Source: Eubacterium sp.
GTDB lineage: Bacteria > Bacillota > Clostridia > Lachnospirales > Lachnospiraceae
Direction of reading: 5' to 3'
Assembly (NCBI GenBank): GCA_021769425.1
Contig: JAETSX010000007.1
Coordinates: 1-64,000 of the forward strand
DNA: 64,000 nt
In this document: positions 8,001 to 14,392 of the stretch, piece after piece
Position numbering within the stretch: the first letter of the stretch is position 1
Layout of the letters: the number at the start of each line of letters is the position of its first letter
Notes under the pieces: model-generated
The model's input: the letters and a program-made list of their open reading frames with translations, nothing else
Told to the model about the DNA's origin: nothing
Databases searched by the model: none
Made by a program: the position numbers and the translations under genes

Positions 8001-8234
8001 AATAATCTGTTCCAACACCTTTGCTGTTAAAGGCTCAATATATACCTCATCTGCAATTTCCTTATCCGTCATAATGGTTGCAGGATTGGAATTCACCAGA
8101 ACAACTTCCACGCCTTCTTCTTTTAAAGAACGGCATGCCTGGGTTCCTGCATAATCAAATTCCGCCGCCTGCCCGATGACAATAGGGCCGGAACCAATCA
8201 CTAATACTTTTTTGATATTCGGATTCTTCGGCAT
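5004..8234 (-). CDS. carB: Carbamoyl-phosphate synthase large subunit
   Basis: A 1076-residue large subunit that makes carbamoyl phosphate from bicarbonate, ammonia delivered by CarA and two ATP, feeding pyrimidine and arginine synthesis. The tandem ATP-grasp halves are plain: K-K-V-L-V-I-G-S-G-P-I-V-I-G-Q-A-A-E-F-D-Y at residue 8 and its repeat L-A-L-G-S-G-P-I-R-I-G-Q-G-I-E-F-D-Y near residue 565. A C-terminal MGS-like allosteric domain begins near residue 935. The length is full. The start overlaps the carA stop as TAATG, so the two subunits are translationally coupled. Confidence 0.98.
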   Translation of the reverse strand: MPKNPNIKKVLVIGSGPIVIGQAAEFDYAGTQACRSLKEEGVEVVLVNSNPATIMTDKEIADEVYIEPLTAKVLEQIILKEKPDSVLPTLGGQAGLNLGMELAESGFLEQHGVKLIGTTAETIFKAEDRQAFKDTMEKIGEPCAPSKVVHNLKDGIAFTNTIGYPVVLRPAYTLGGSGGGIAHNETELTEILTNGLRLSRVGEVLVERCIAGWKEIEYEVMRDAAGNCITVCNMENIDPVGVHTGDSIVVAPSQTLGDKEYQMLRTSALNIISELNITGGCNVQYALHPASFEYCVIEVNPRVSRSSALASKATGYPIAKVAAKIALGYTLDEIKNAITGKTYASFEPMLDYCVVKIPRLPFDKFITAKRSLTTQMKATGEVMSICTNFEGALMKAIRSLEQHVDSMRSYDFTGLSVEELKRKLEKVDDRRIWVIAEALRRGISYQEIHEITQIDLWFIDKIAVLTEMETRLEQEALTPELLKEAKRIEFPDSVIAALTGRTEMEIRDMRYAYGITAAFKMVDTCAAEFAAETPYYYSCFGSENEAGADAGYRDGKERRKKVLALGSGPIRIGQGIEFDYCCVHCTWAFAREGYETIIINNNPETVSTDFDIADKLYFEPLTPEDVENIVRLEQPDGAVVQFGGQTAIKLTESLMKMGVPILGTKAEDVDAAEDRELFDKILEKTQIPRAAGGTVFTAEEAKEVANRLGYPVLVRPSYVLGGQGMQIAYTDQEIEEFMEIINRIAQDHPILVDKYLQGKEIEVDAVCDGADILIPGIMEHIERTGVHSGDSISVYPAPTISPEVKEKIVEYTRRLAKALHVVGLINIQFIAMEGEVYVIEVNPRSSRTVPYISKVTGIPIVDLAARVMIGNTLKGMGYPTGLAPESEYVAIKMPVFSFEKLRGAEISLGPEMKSTGECLGIARTFDEALYKAFLGAGVQLPKHRQMIMTVKDADKPEAVEVARRFEALDYKIYATRSTAKYLQARGINARRINKISQESPNVMDLILGHKIDVVIDTPTQGRDKSRDGFLIRRNAIETGVYCITAMDTANALAESLEHATASEKLDLIDIAKVKNI

Positions 8235-9304
8235 TACTGGTTCCCTCCCATCATATTAATAAATCTGTCAAAAAGATAACTGCTGTCCTGAGGTCCCGGG
8301 CTCGCCTCCGGATGAAATTGGACGGTAAAAATATTTTTGCCTGTATAGCGCAGTCCTTCGTTGGTGCCGTCATTGACATTAACAAAAGCCGGAACCGCCA
8401 CAGACGAATCAAGATTATCTGTGTCCACCACATAGCCGTGATTCTGGGAGGAAATATACACCCGGCCTGTTTCCAAATCCTTCACCGGATGGTTGCCGCC
8501 CCTGTGGCCGTACTTCATCTTATGGGTATCCGCCCCATTTGCCAGAGCCATAAGCTGATGCCCCAGGCAGATGGCAAAAATCGGCGTATCGGAATCATAG
8601 AGTTTCTTAATCTCCTGAATCACCTTCATGCATTCCTTAGGGTCTCCCGGTCCGTTGCTGAGCATAATCCCGTCGGGCTTTTCTGCCAGGATTTCCTCTG
8701 CAGCCGTATCCGCCGGATAAACAGTAACGCTGCATCCTCTGTTTTGCAGCGATTTCGCAATATTCTGCTTAGCTCCTAAATCCAGCAACGCTACCCTTTT
8801 TCCTTTGCCTTTCAGGATGTAACGCTCTTTACAGCTTACTTGTTCCACCACATTTCCAGTGGCATATTCTTTCAATTTGGGAAGAATCTCCTCCAGTCTG
8901 AAATCCTCTCTTGCGGTAATCATGCCGTTCATGGTTCCCTTTTCCCGAAGAATCTTGGTCAGGGCCCTGGTGTCAATTCCGGCAATTCCCGGAATCTCAT
9001 GCTTGATAAGAAAATCCTGTATCGTCCCTTCACTGCGGAAATTGCTGGGCATTCTGGACAGCTCCCTTACAATATATCCTGTCACCCAGGGCCTCACAGA
9101 TTCCATATCCGGCGTAATTCCATAATTTCCGATCAATGGATACGTCATGACTACGGCCTGTCCCGCATAAGATGGATCTGTTAAAACCTCAAGATAACCG
9201 GTCATGGAAGTGTTAAAGACAATCTCACTGATTACTTCTTTGTCAGCGCCGATTCCAATGCCCTCAAACACGGTTCCATCTTCCAGTATTAGAAATGCTT
9301 TCAT
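8234..9304 (-). CDS. carA: Carbamoyl-phosphate synthase small (glutaminase) subunit
   Basis: A 356-residue class I glutamine amidotransferase subunit that releases ammonia for CarB. The catalytic cysteine is in F-A-I-C-L-G-H-Q-L-M and the His/Glu pair in V-Q-F-H-P-E-A-S-P-G-P; the N-terminal CarA-specific domain (L-I-L-E-D-G-T-V-F-E-G) is intact. The start at 9304 is preferred over an upstream in-frame ATG because it has AAAGGGCGG just before it and gives MKAFLILEDG, the family's usual N-terminus. The leader has a weak hairpin followed by nine T (minus strand, about 9340), which could be an attenuator but is poorly paired. Confidence 0.97.
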   Translation of the reverse strand: MKAFLILEDGTVFEGIGIGADKEVISEIVFNTSMTGYLEVLTDPSYAGQAVVMTYPLIGNYGITPDMESVRPWVTGYIVRELSRMPSNFRSEGTIQDFLIKHEIPGIAGIDTRALTKILREKGTMNGMITAREDFRLEEILPKLKEYATGNVVEQVSCKERYILKGKGKRVALLDLGAKQNIAKSLQNRGCSVTVYPADTAAEEILAEKPDGIMLSNGPGDPKECMKVIQEIKKLYDSDTPIFAICLGHQLMALANGADTHKMKYGHRGGNHPVKDLETGRVYISSQNHGYVVDTDNLDSSVAVPAFVNVNDGTNEGLRYTGKNIFTVQFHPEASPGPQDSSYLFDRFINMMGGNQ

Positions 9305-9619
9305 TTCATTACCGCCCTTTCTGTCTGATTTTTGGCAAAAAAAAAGAGTCAATTGCGTCATTGCAGTCTTTTTCGGGTTCTGTATTATTCTGTTATTATT
9401 TCCTTTTCAGGGCATATTCTATCATAATGAAAACGATTTTTCAAGTTTTTCCTGGAAATGCCTTACTGTATAAACTTACAATTTGACTGCATCACATTGC
9501 CGTGATAATATAGATACAGAGACATTTTATATTCGGAGGCCAACAGAATTTCCGAACCATCTGTGCACCGAAATATAACTTTGTCCCTTGTCACACGAAT
9601 GCCACCAAAAGGAGAACCT
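9305..9619. other. Divergent intergenic region carA / CAP-protein gene
   Basis: The region holds promoters for both directions and no coding frame. A plus-strand promoter is described separately. A hairpin (TTATATTCGG near 9528 with CCGAAATATAA near 9570) lies in the plus-strand leader. Confidence 0.5.
9483..9511 (+). promoter_or_regulatory. Putative sigma-A promoter of the CAP-domain gene
   Basis: TTGACT (9483-9488), 17 bases, then TAATAT (9506-9511), a little over 100 bases before the start codon. Confidence 0.55.
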
Positions 9620-10591
9620 ATGAAAAAATTAAACATTCCAACAAAAATCATTACTTTTTTACTGTTACTTACCCTGTCATTGTCTCAGACAACAGGCGCC
9701 GTCCAGGCGGCCTCTACACGCCCCTCTGATACATCCAAAGCGGGCAGCGGCAACATTCTTGCCGGAGTGTCCGGCTCCTTTGAGCGGGTAGAAAAGTCCA
9801 AAATTTTAAAACGGATCAACGAAATCCGCAAAGAAGCCTGCGAAAAAGGCTATCCCAATCCCAGTAACGGAAGAAAACTGACCAGTTCCGATTACAGGCC
9901 AATGAAGTGGTCCTCCAATCTGGAACTGGTGGCCCTGCTTCGGGCAGCAGAATCCACGGTAAACGAAAGCCATACAAGGCCCAACGGTCAGAGCTGCTTC
10001 AGCATCCGCTACAACGGGGAGCAGAGCTGGGCAGAAAACCTGGCCTGGAATTACTCCGGCCTGATGGCTGGCATTGAGCAATGGTATGAGGAAAAAAATG
10101 ACTGGGTAAACCAGAACGCCAATGCCGTAACCGGCCATTATAAAAGTTTAATCAATCCGGCTTACCAGTTTATCGGCCTGGGCTCTTTCCGCAGAAGCGC
10201 CGGAGGATGGTACGGCATTTCCGCAGAGTTCAGCTCCAGCAACGCCGGCTCACAGACCCAGTCCAAATTAAAGGGCAAGAAAGTCCAGACCATTGAAGTT
10301 CAAAAAAGGAACCTTTCCAATCCGTCACTCAAGGCCCCCTCAAAGCTAAATGTGAAAAAGACAAAACAGCTGACGGTTTCCTGTGACATCAATTACCCCG
10401 GAATTATGGGCGGCGTTAATACCACCAAAGGACGCATTCTCAAAGGCATTGCCTGGAAATCCTCAAAGCCCTCCGTGCTGCATGTGAATTCCAACGGAAA
10501 AATCACCGCAAAAAAAGCCGGAAAAGCAACCATTACCGCCAAAGTAAAAGGCTGCTTTTCCGTCAAAAAAACTATCGTTGTTACAAAATAA
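9620..10591 (+). CDS. Secreted CAP/SCP-domain protein with bacterial Ig-like domain
   Basis: A 323-residue exported protein. An N-terminal signal peptide (Lys-rich start, L-L-L-L-T-L-S-L-S core, cleavage likely after A-V-Q-A-A) is followed by a CAP (cysteine-rich secretory/SCP-like) domain at about residues 55-210, with the characteristic H-T-R-P-N-G, W-A-E-N-L-A-W and G-H-Y-K-S-L-I-N-P segments, then a Big_2-type Ig-like domain at about 240-323 (W-K-S-S-K-P-S-V-L-H-V and G-K-A-T-I-T-A-K-V). Bacterial CAP proteins are extracellular and often linked to the cell envelope or spores; their activity is poorly known. The start at 9620 follows AAAGGAGAACCT. It converges with the K+ channel gene four bases away. 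Confidence 0.9.
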   Translation: MKKLNIPTKIITFLLLLTLSLSQTTGAVQAASTRPSDTSKAGSGNILAGVSGSFERVEKSKILKRINEIRKEACEKGYPNPSNGRKLTSSDYRPMKWSSNLELVALLRAAESTVNESHTRPNGQSCFSIRYNGEQSWAENLAWNYSGLMAGIEQWYEEKNDWVNQNANAVTGHYKSLINPAYQFIGLGSFRRSAGGWYGISAEFSSSNAGSQTQSKLKGKKVQTIEVQKRNLSNPSLKAPSKLNVKKTKQLTVSCDINYPGIMGGVNTTKGRILKGIAWKSSKPSVLHVNSNGKITAKKAGKATITAKVKGCFSVKKTIVVTK

Positions 10592-10595
10592 CATT

Positions 10596-11015
10596 TCATC
10601 TGCGTTCAAATTCCCGAATTCGCTGGGATAGCTGCTCCAACTCTTCTTTGGACAGTTCCGGCAGCCGTTCCAGCTTTTCCAGGAACACAGAGATAGTCTC
10701 CTTTTCCCGGATTTTTAAATATTCCATATAGTAACTTACCACAACTCCCGGAACCATAGCCGTCATCAAAATTCCATAGAGACCCACAAGCACAGTGACC
10801 GCCCGTCCAATCCCTGTCACTGCACAGATATCGCCGAAGCCAATGGTGGTAGCCGCTACAAAACAATACCACAGGCCATCCCCAAAGGTATGGATGTCCG
10901 GCTCTGCCAAAACCAGCACAACGGACGCCCCGCAAAGAAACAGCAAAAAACTCATAAAAATCTGCAGCGTACCCGTCCGCTTCAGGATTTTGTAACACCG
11001 TTTCCATGTCTTCAT
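10596..11015 (-). CDS. Two-helix potassium channel protein
   Basis: A 139-residue Kef-like/KcsA-type pore subunit. Two transmembrane helices (about residues 18-38 and 75-98) flank a pore loop with the selectivity filter T-I-G-F-G-D, a close variant of TVGYG; a basic/acidic cytoplasmic helix ends the protein. Four subunits would form a K+ channel in the cell membrane. No RCK ligand domain follows, so gating is not evident. The ATG at 11015 follows GGAGG, located in the end of the upstream gene, so it is probably co-translated with the DUF308 gene. Confidence 0.85.
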   Translation of the reverse strand: MKTWKRCYKILKRTGTLQIFMSFLLFLCGASVVLVLAEPDIHTFGDGLWYCFVAATTIGFGDICAVTGIGRAVTVLVGLYGILMTAMVPGVVVSYYMEYLKIREKETISVFLEKLERLPELSKEELEQLSQRIREFERR

Positions 11016-11025
11016 CAATCTTTAC

Positions 11026-11541
11026 CTATTCCTCCGGCTGCACGGACACTGCCAAGACAATCATACTGATGCCGCTTTCTATAAAATAAATTCCTACCAG
11101 AATTCCGAAGGTAAATGCCAAAAGCATTGGATGCACCAGGGAATACAATCCCAGCAGCACACCGAGAACGCCAAGAACCATTGTCCAAATCCAACCTTTA
11201 TTATCTGCAAGTTTTTTCTGTTTCAGAGACACAAGGATCCCCACAACTCCCTGCAGCAGGAACCATGCCGCCATAAGATAAATCAGCATACCGTCTGTCA
11301 TCAATTTCAGTCCCGGCACTACCATAATCACAATGCCAAGGATGACGCTTAAGATGCCAAAAAAGAAAGGCATCCCGTATTCTTTCTCCATAACTCCTCT
11401 CACAATTGCTCCGATTCCATAAACCAGCAGCAAAATTACCAGAAAATACCCTGCCTCCAAAAAGGTCATAACAGGGGTACAGATGCAGGAAACCCCGCAG
11501 ATCGCCATAATCACTCCAAGAATAATTGTAAAAATTTTCAT
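11026..11541 (-). CDS. DUF308/HdeD-like membrane protein
   Basis: A 171-residue, very hydrophobic protein with six predicted membrane helices arranged as three pairs, each with small-residue patterns such as L-G-V-L-G-V-L-L-G-L-Y-S-L and L-S-V-I-L-G-I-V-I-M-V. This fits the short DUF308 family related to HdeD, linked in other bacteria to acid or envelope stress but without a defined mechanism. It is in one transcription unit with the ClC gene (20 bases upstream) and the K+ channel. Confidence 0.8.
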   Translation of the reverse strand: MKIFTIILGVIMAICGVSCICTPVMTFLEAGYFLVILLLVYGIGAIVRGVMEKEYGMPFFFGILSVILGIVIMVVPGLKLMTDGMLIYLMAAWFLLQGVVGILVSLKQKKLADNKGWIWTMVLGVLGVLLGLYSLVHPMLLAFTFGILVGIYFIESGISMIVLAVSVQPEE

Positions 11542-11561
11542 TACTGAAATCCTCCTGATTT

Positions 11562-12815
11562 TTATTTCTTTTCTTTCTTTTTTTTATTTGCGGACACGGC
11601 CAGGGACGAAGCCATATTTCCAGCTGCCGCTGCAAGGAAAATCCACAGAAACAGCTTAACCGGAAAACATAAAAACAGCAGCGCCGTCACCGCCAGGGGC
11701 TTCTTCATAATTGCACCCAAAAGCGCAGCCGTCACTGTGGCTGCCGCAAAGACCCCATGGCTGCCGGCATCCGGAAATACCAGCATTGCAGCAGCATATC
11801 CAAGACATACTCCCGCAAAAATAATCGGGAAAAAATGCCCTCCTTTCAATCCCGACTGAATACATATATTAGTAAGAAGCACCTTTAAGAAAGCAATTGC
11901 TAAAAGAGCCAGCGGCAGATAACTGCTGTAATCCTTCATTAGCTCTCCCATTGCCTCCTCCCCTGAAAACATCAGGATCGGCGCTGTCATACCCATAATT
12001 CCAAGACACAGGCCTCCCGCTGTCTCTTTTACAATAACGGGAAGTTTCCCCGCTGTCTTTGCTGCGGCCGCATGAGTGACAAAATAAAATCCGGCCAGCA
12101 CACAGCCCAACAGTATATATACAACCAGCATCAAATAGTCAAAACAATCCGGCTGCATTTCCGGAAAGGAAGGCATGGCAGACAGCCCTGCGCCTAACAG
12201 CCCTGACAGCAGCATATAACAGCCGGTTCCCGCTGCAACTGCAAACCCGTATAAAAACAACTTCATCGTTCCCGGAAGCTTGATAATTTCTTTGTCCTGG
12301 TTCTCTTCCTCCACGGTAAAAACACCGAAGAGAGGGGAACGGAACAGCACTCCCAAAGTCACTGCCGCACCTACCTGAGAATATTCCTTCGCATTCTGCC
12401 TTGCAAAGGAAAGATTATCTCCGACCCAATAGCAAAGCCCTACAATGACTCCGGTCAGACCTGCCTCCGGTCCGATGCTGCTGCCCAAAAGCAGCGGAAA
12501 CAGCGCACTTAACAACAATACTAACATATTGGAATAATCATACGTTTTCTCAGCCTTCACCTTGCCCATCACAGTATCCAGTTCTTCCGGATAATCCCCG
12601 AATTTCCAGCGGAAACATCCTATCAATGCTCCGCCGGCTGTACACACAATCAGTGTATAGTATGGAATGGAAAACCGGCTGGGAATCCACTCCCACAAAA
12701 AACCAATGCCCAGAGACATTACCTTTAAAAAGGCCCATATCACACCGCCGGCCACGCCGCCTATAATTCCGCAGAATAAAATAAGGTACAGGCTGTTTCT
12801 CACTGCTTTATTCAT
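11562..12815 (-). CDS. ClC-type chloride channel/antiporter family protein
   Basis: A 417-residue member of the voltage-gated chloride channel family. About ten membrane helices are visible. The ion-path signatures are degenerate but recognisable: G-S-S-I-G-P-E-A-G-L (matching the GxEGP loop, about residue 120) and K-G-G-H-F-F-P-I-I-F-A-G (matching GxFxP, about 340). The classic GSGIP loop is replaced by E-E-L-D-T-V-M-G, so selectivity may differ from chloride. The ATG at 12815 follows AGAAGGAGAAGAATC and lies eight bases inside the upstream gene, indicating coupling. The C-terminus is Lys-rich. Confidence 0.85.
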   Translation of the reverse strand: MNKAVRNSLYLILFCGIIGGVAGGVIWAFLKVMSLGIGFLWEWIPSRFSIPYYTLIVCTAGGALIGCFRWKFGDYPEELDTVMGKVKAEKTYDYSNMLVLLLSALFPLLLGSSIGPEAGLTGVIVGLCYWVGDNLSFARQNAKEYSQVGAAVTLGVLFRSPLFGVFTVEEENQDKEIIKLPGTMKLFLYGFAVAAGTGCYMLLSGLLGAGLSAMPSFPEMQPDCFDYLMLVVYILLGCVLAGFYFVTHAAAAKTAGKLPVIVKETAGGLCLGIMGMTAPILMFSGEEAMGELMKDYSSYLPLALLAIAFLKVLLTNICIQSGLKGGHFFPIIFAGVCLGYAAAMLVFPDAGSHGVFAAATVTAALLGAIMKKPLAVTALLFLCFPVKLFLWIFLAAAAGNMASSLAVSANKKKKEKK

Positions 12816-13674
12816 GATTCTTCTCCTTCTGACCTTTGGAATTTCCGCCCTGAGACGTATCAGGGCCATTTCCTCCGGCTGCGCCGTTCTTTCCTTTGGC
12901 ATAGGAACTCCCGCCTTGCAAATCCTCAGGACTGTTTACCTTGGGAATCAGCGCAGAAGCCAGCCTCCCTTTGCCCCGCTGCTTCAGATAGACAATTCCA
13001 ATGGCGGAAAAGACCACAGCTCCCACAAAATTCACCATCAAATCCTTCATGGTATCTACAATTCCAATGTCCAGATACCCGCCAAGATTCCACTCTTCTC
13101 CATTGATCACCACAGATTCCACTGCCACAGTCACCGGATTGTTGGCTCCGGCAGGATCCAGTTTCACAGAGCTGATGACTGGCAGAATCCAGTCTTTCTG
13201 CATATCTGTATGGAAAAACCAGTCCATACTGAACTCAAAGAATTCCCACACCACTCCCACCGTCATGGAAAAACAAAACGCCACAAAGGCCACAAAATAC
13301 GGAGACATTTTCACCGAAAACCGCTCGCTGCGGTTAAATAAATCAATCAGCGCAAATCCAATGGCCGCCATCAGAAATCCATTGGTGGTGTGGAGCATTG
13401 TGTCCCAAATGGGAATCTTTATGTAAAAGGCATTAATTTCCCCTAAAATTTCCGCGGAAAAAATAAAAATCAGAATCACGGTTTTCAGCCCCGCCGGAAT
13501 CGTCACTCCTACTGTTTTTTCAATCAGCTGGGGCACCATAAATAAGATCAGCGTTAAAATTCCCAGAAACATGTTATGATAGCTTCCCAGGAAAAACTGA
13601 CGGATCACAGACAACATTACCAGGGCAATCAGCACCAGTTCCACCGCTGTTTTTTTCGTTTTGTTCTCTTTCAC
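12808..13674 (-). CDS. Multi-span membrane protein, unknown function
   Basis: A 288-residue integral membrane protein with about five or six helices in residues 10-150 (for example M-F-L-G-I-L-T-L-I-L-F-M-V-P and F-V-A-F-V-A-F-C-F-S-M-T-V-G-V-V-W-E-F-F-E-F). It then has an outside loop, one more helix near 220, and a hydrophilic Gly/Asn/Lys-rich tail. The W-D-x-x-L-H-x-x-x-G and V-W-E-x-x-E segments resemble the membrane-embedded acidic/His motifs of DUF2238/YjdF-like proteins. A GTG start at 13674 is chosen because AAGGAG lies seven bases before it. It heads the four-gene membrane set with ClC, DUF308 and the K+ channel. Confidence 0.7.
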   Translation of the reverse strand: MKENKTKKTAVELVLIALVMLSVIRQFFLGSYHNMFLGILTLILFMVPQLIEKTVGVTIPAGLKTVILIFIFSAEILGEINAFYIKIPIWDTMLHTTNGFLMAAIGFALIDLFNRSERFSVKMSPYFVAFVAFCFSMTVGVVWEFFEFSMDWFFHTDMQKDWILPVISSVKLDPAGANNPVTVAVESVVINGEEWNLGGYLDIGIVDTMKDLMVNFVGAVVFSAIGIVYLKQRGKGRLASALIPKVNSPEDLQGGSSYAKGKNGAAGGNGPDTSQGGNSKGQKEKNHE

Positions 13675-13761
13675 TGCAATTCTCCTTATTGTCATAAAAA
13701 ACATACTTTTTTTGCCAAATAATCCTCAATTCCTTTTTCGAAATCGTTACGCACTTTCTGC

Positions 13762-13794
13762 AAAGGCTGCTTTGGCTTCCATGCTGCAGCCTTT
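13762..13794 (-). terminator. Hairpin at the end of the injection-system operon
   Basis: AAAGGCTGC and GCAGCCTTT (13762-13770 and 13786-13794) form a perfect 9-bp stem that includes the stop codon region of the last gene. There is no obvious U-tract, so its efficiency is uncertain. Confidence 0.45.
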
Positions 13795-14335
13795 ACTGCT
13801 CCTGCATCAGCCTTTCCACTGTCCTCATCGCCTCCTGCACGGTATCTCCGTCCAGAACCAGAATCAATACGCTGCACAGAAGTTCATAAATATCCATCAT
13901 CAGCTCGATAATATCCACACACTTTTCCAGTTCGTCTTCGCTGTCCAATTCTGTCAGCATTGTATACCGCATCCCAATGGTGTGTTCCGGTTCCTCATCA
14001 TCCTGCATATACAGAAGCTGACCCACAGAAATCACCTTGTTCAACGTGTTAATCATCTGCAGAATCACTAATTCCGTCAGCGTTCCCGGGCTCTCTTTCA
14101 TCATCCCGTCCAGGCGAAGCTGCCCGTAAAACTGCATCATGCTGCCATAATCCGGCAGATCTATAAAATTACAGGTAAGATCCAGGCTTAACTCCTCGCT
14201 GATTTCCAGGCCTATCACCAGAGCATCCAGCGGCGCCTCCTCCCCTTCTTCCAGAAATACGCTTTCCAGTTCATATTCTTCTTCCAGGTGCGTTTTCAGC
14301 CCCATTAAGCCTTCCCGCAATTCTTCTTTTTCCAT
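13793..14335 (-). CDS. Small acidic protein, last gene of the injection-system operon
   Basis: A 180-residue, strongly acidic protein (starts MEKEELREGLMGLK; many Glu/Asp and Leu/Met) with alternating strand/helix pattern and no membrane segment. The size, acidity and single-domain look recall the YbjN/type III chaperone-like fold, but that is a guess. It lies 57 bases after the AAA+ ATPase in the same operon, so a role as adaptor or chaperone for that ATPase or for a cargo is plausible. No family is firmly recognised. Confidence 0.75.
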   Translation of the reverse strand: MEKEELREGLMGLKTHLEEEYELESVFLEEGEEAPLDALVIGLEISEELSLDLTCNFIDLPDYGSMMQFYGQLRLDGMMKESPGTLTELVILQMINTLNKVISVGQLLYMQDDEEPEHTIGMRYTMLTELDSEDELEKCVDIIELMMDIYELLCSVLILVLDGDTVQEAMRTVERLMQEQ

Positions 14336-14392
14336 TACTTGCCTCCATTCTGCCCTGCAGCATAAATGTTTACGCCCACGGCCAAACCAGTT

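Noticed and set aside
9320-9370. PyrR-type attenuator before carA
   Set aside because: There is a T-run but the stem before it is weak and no anti-terminator or PyrR-binding loop could be drawn.
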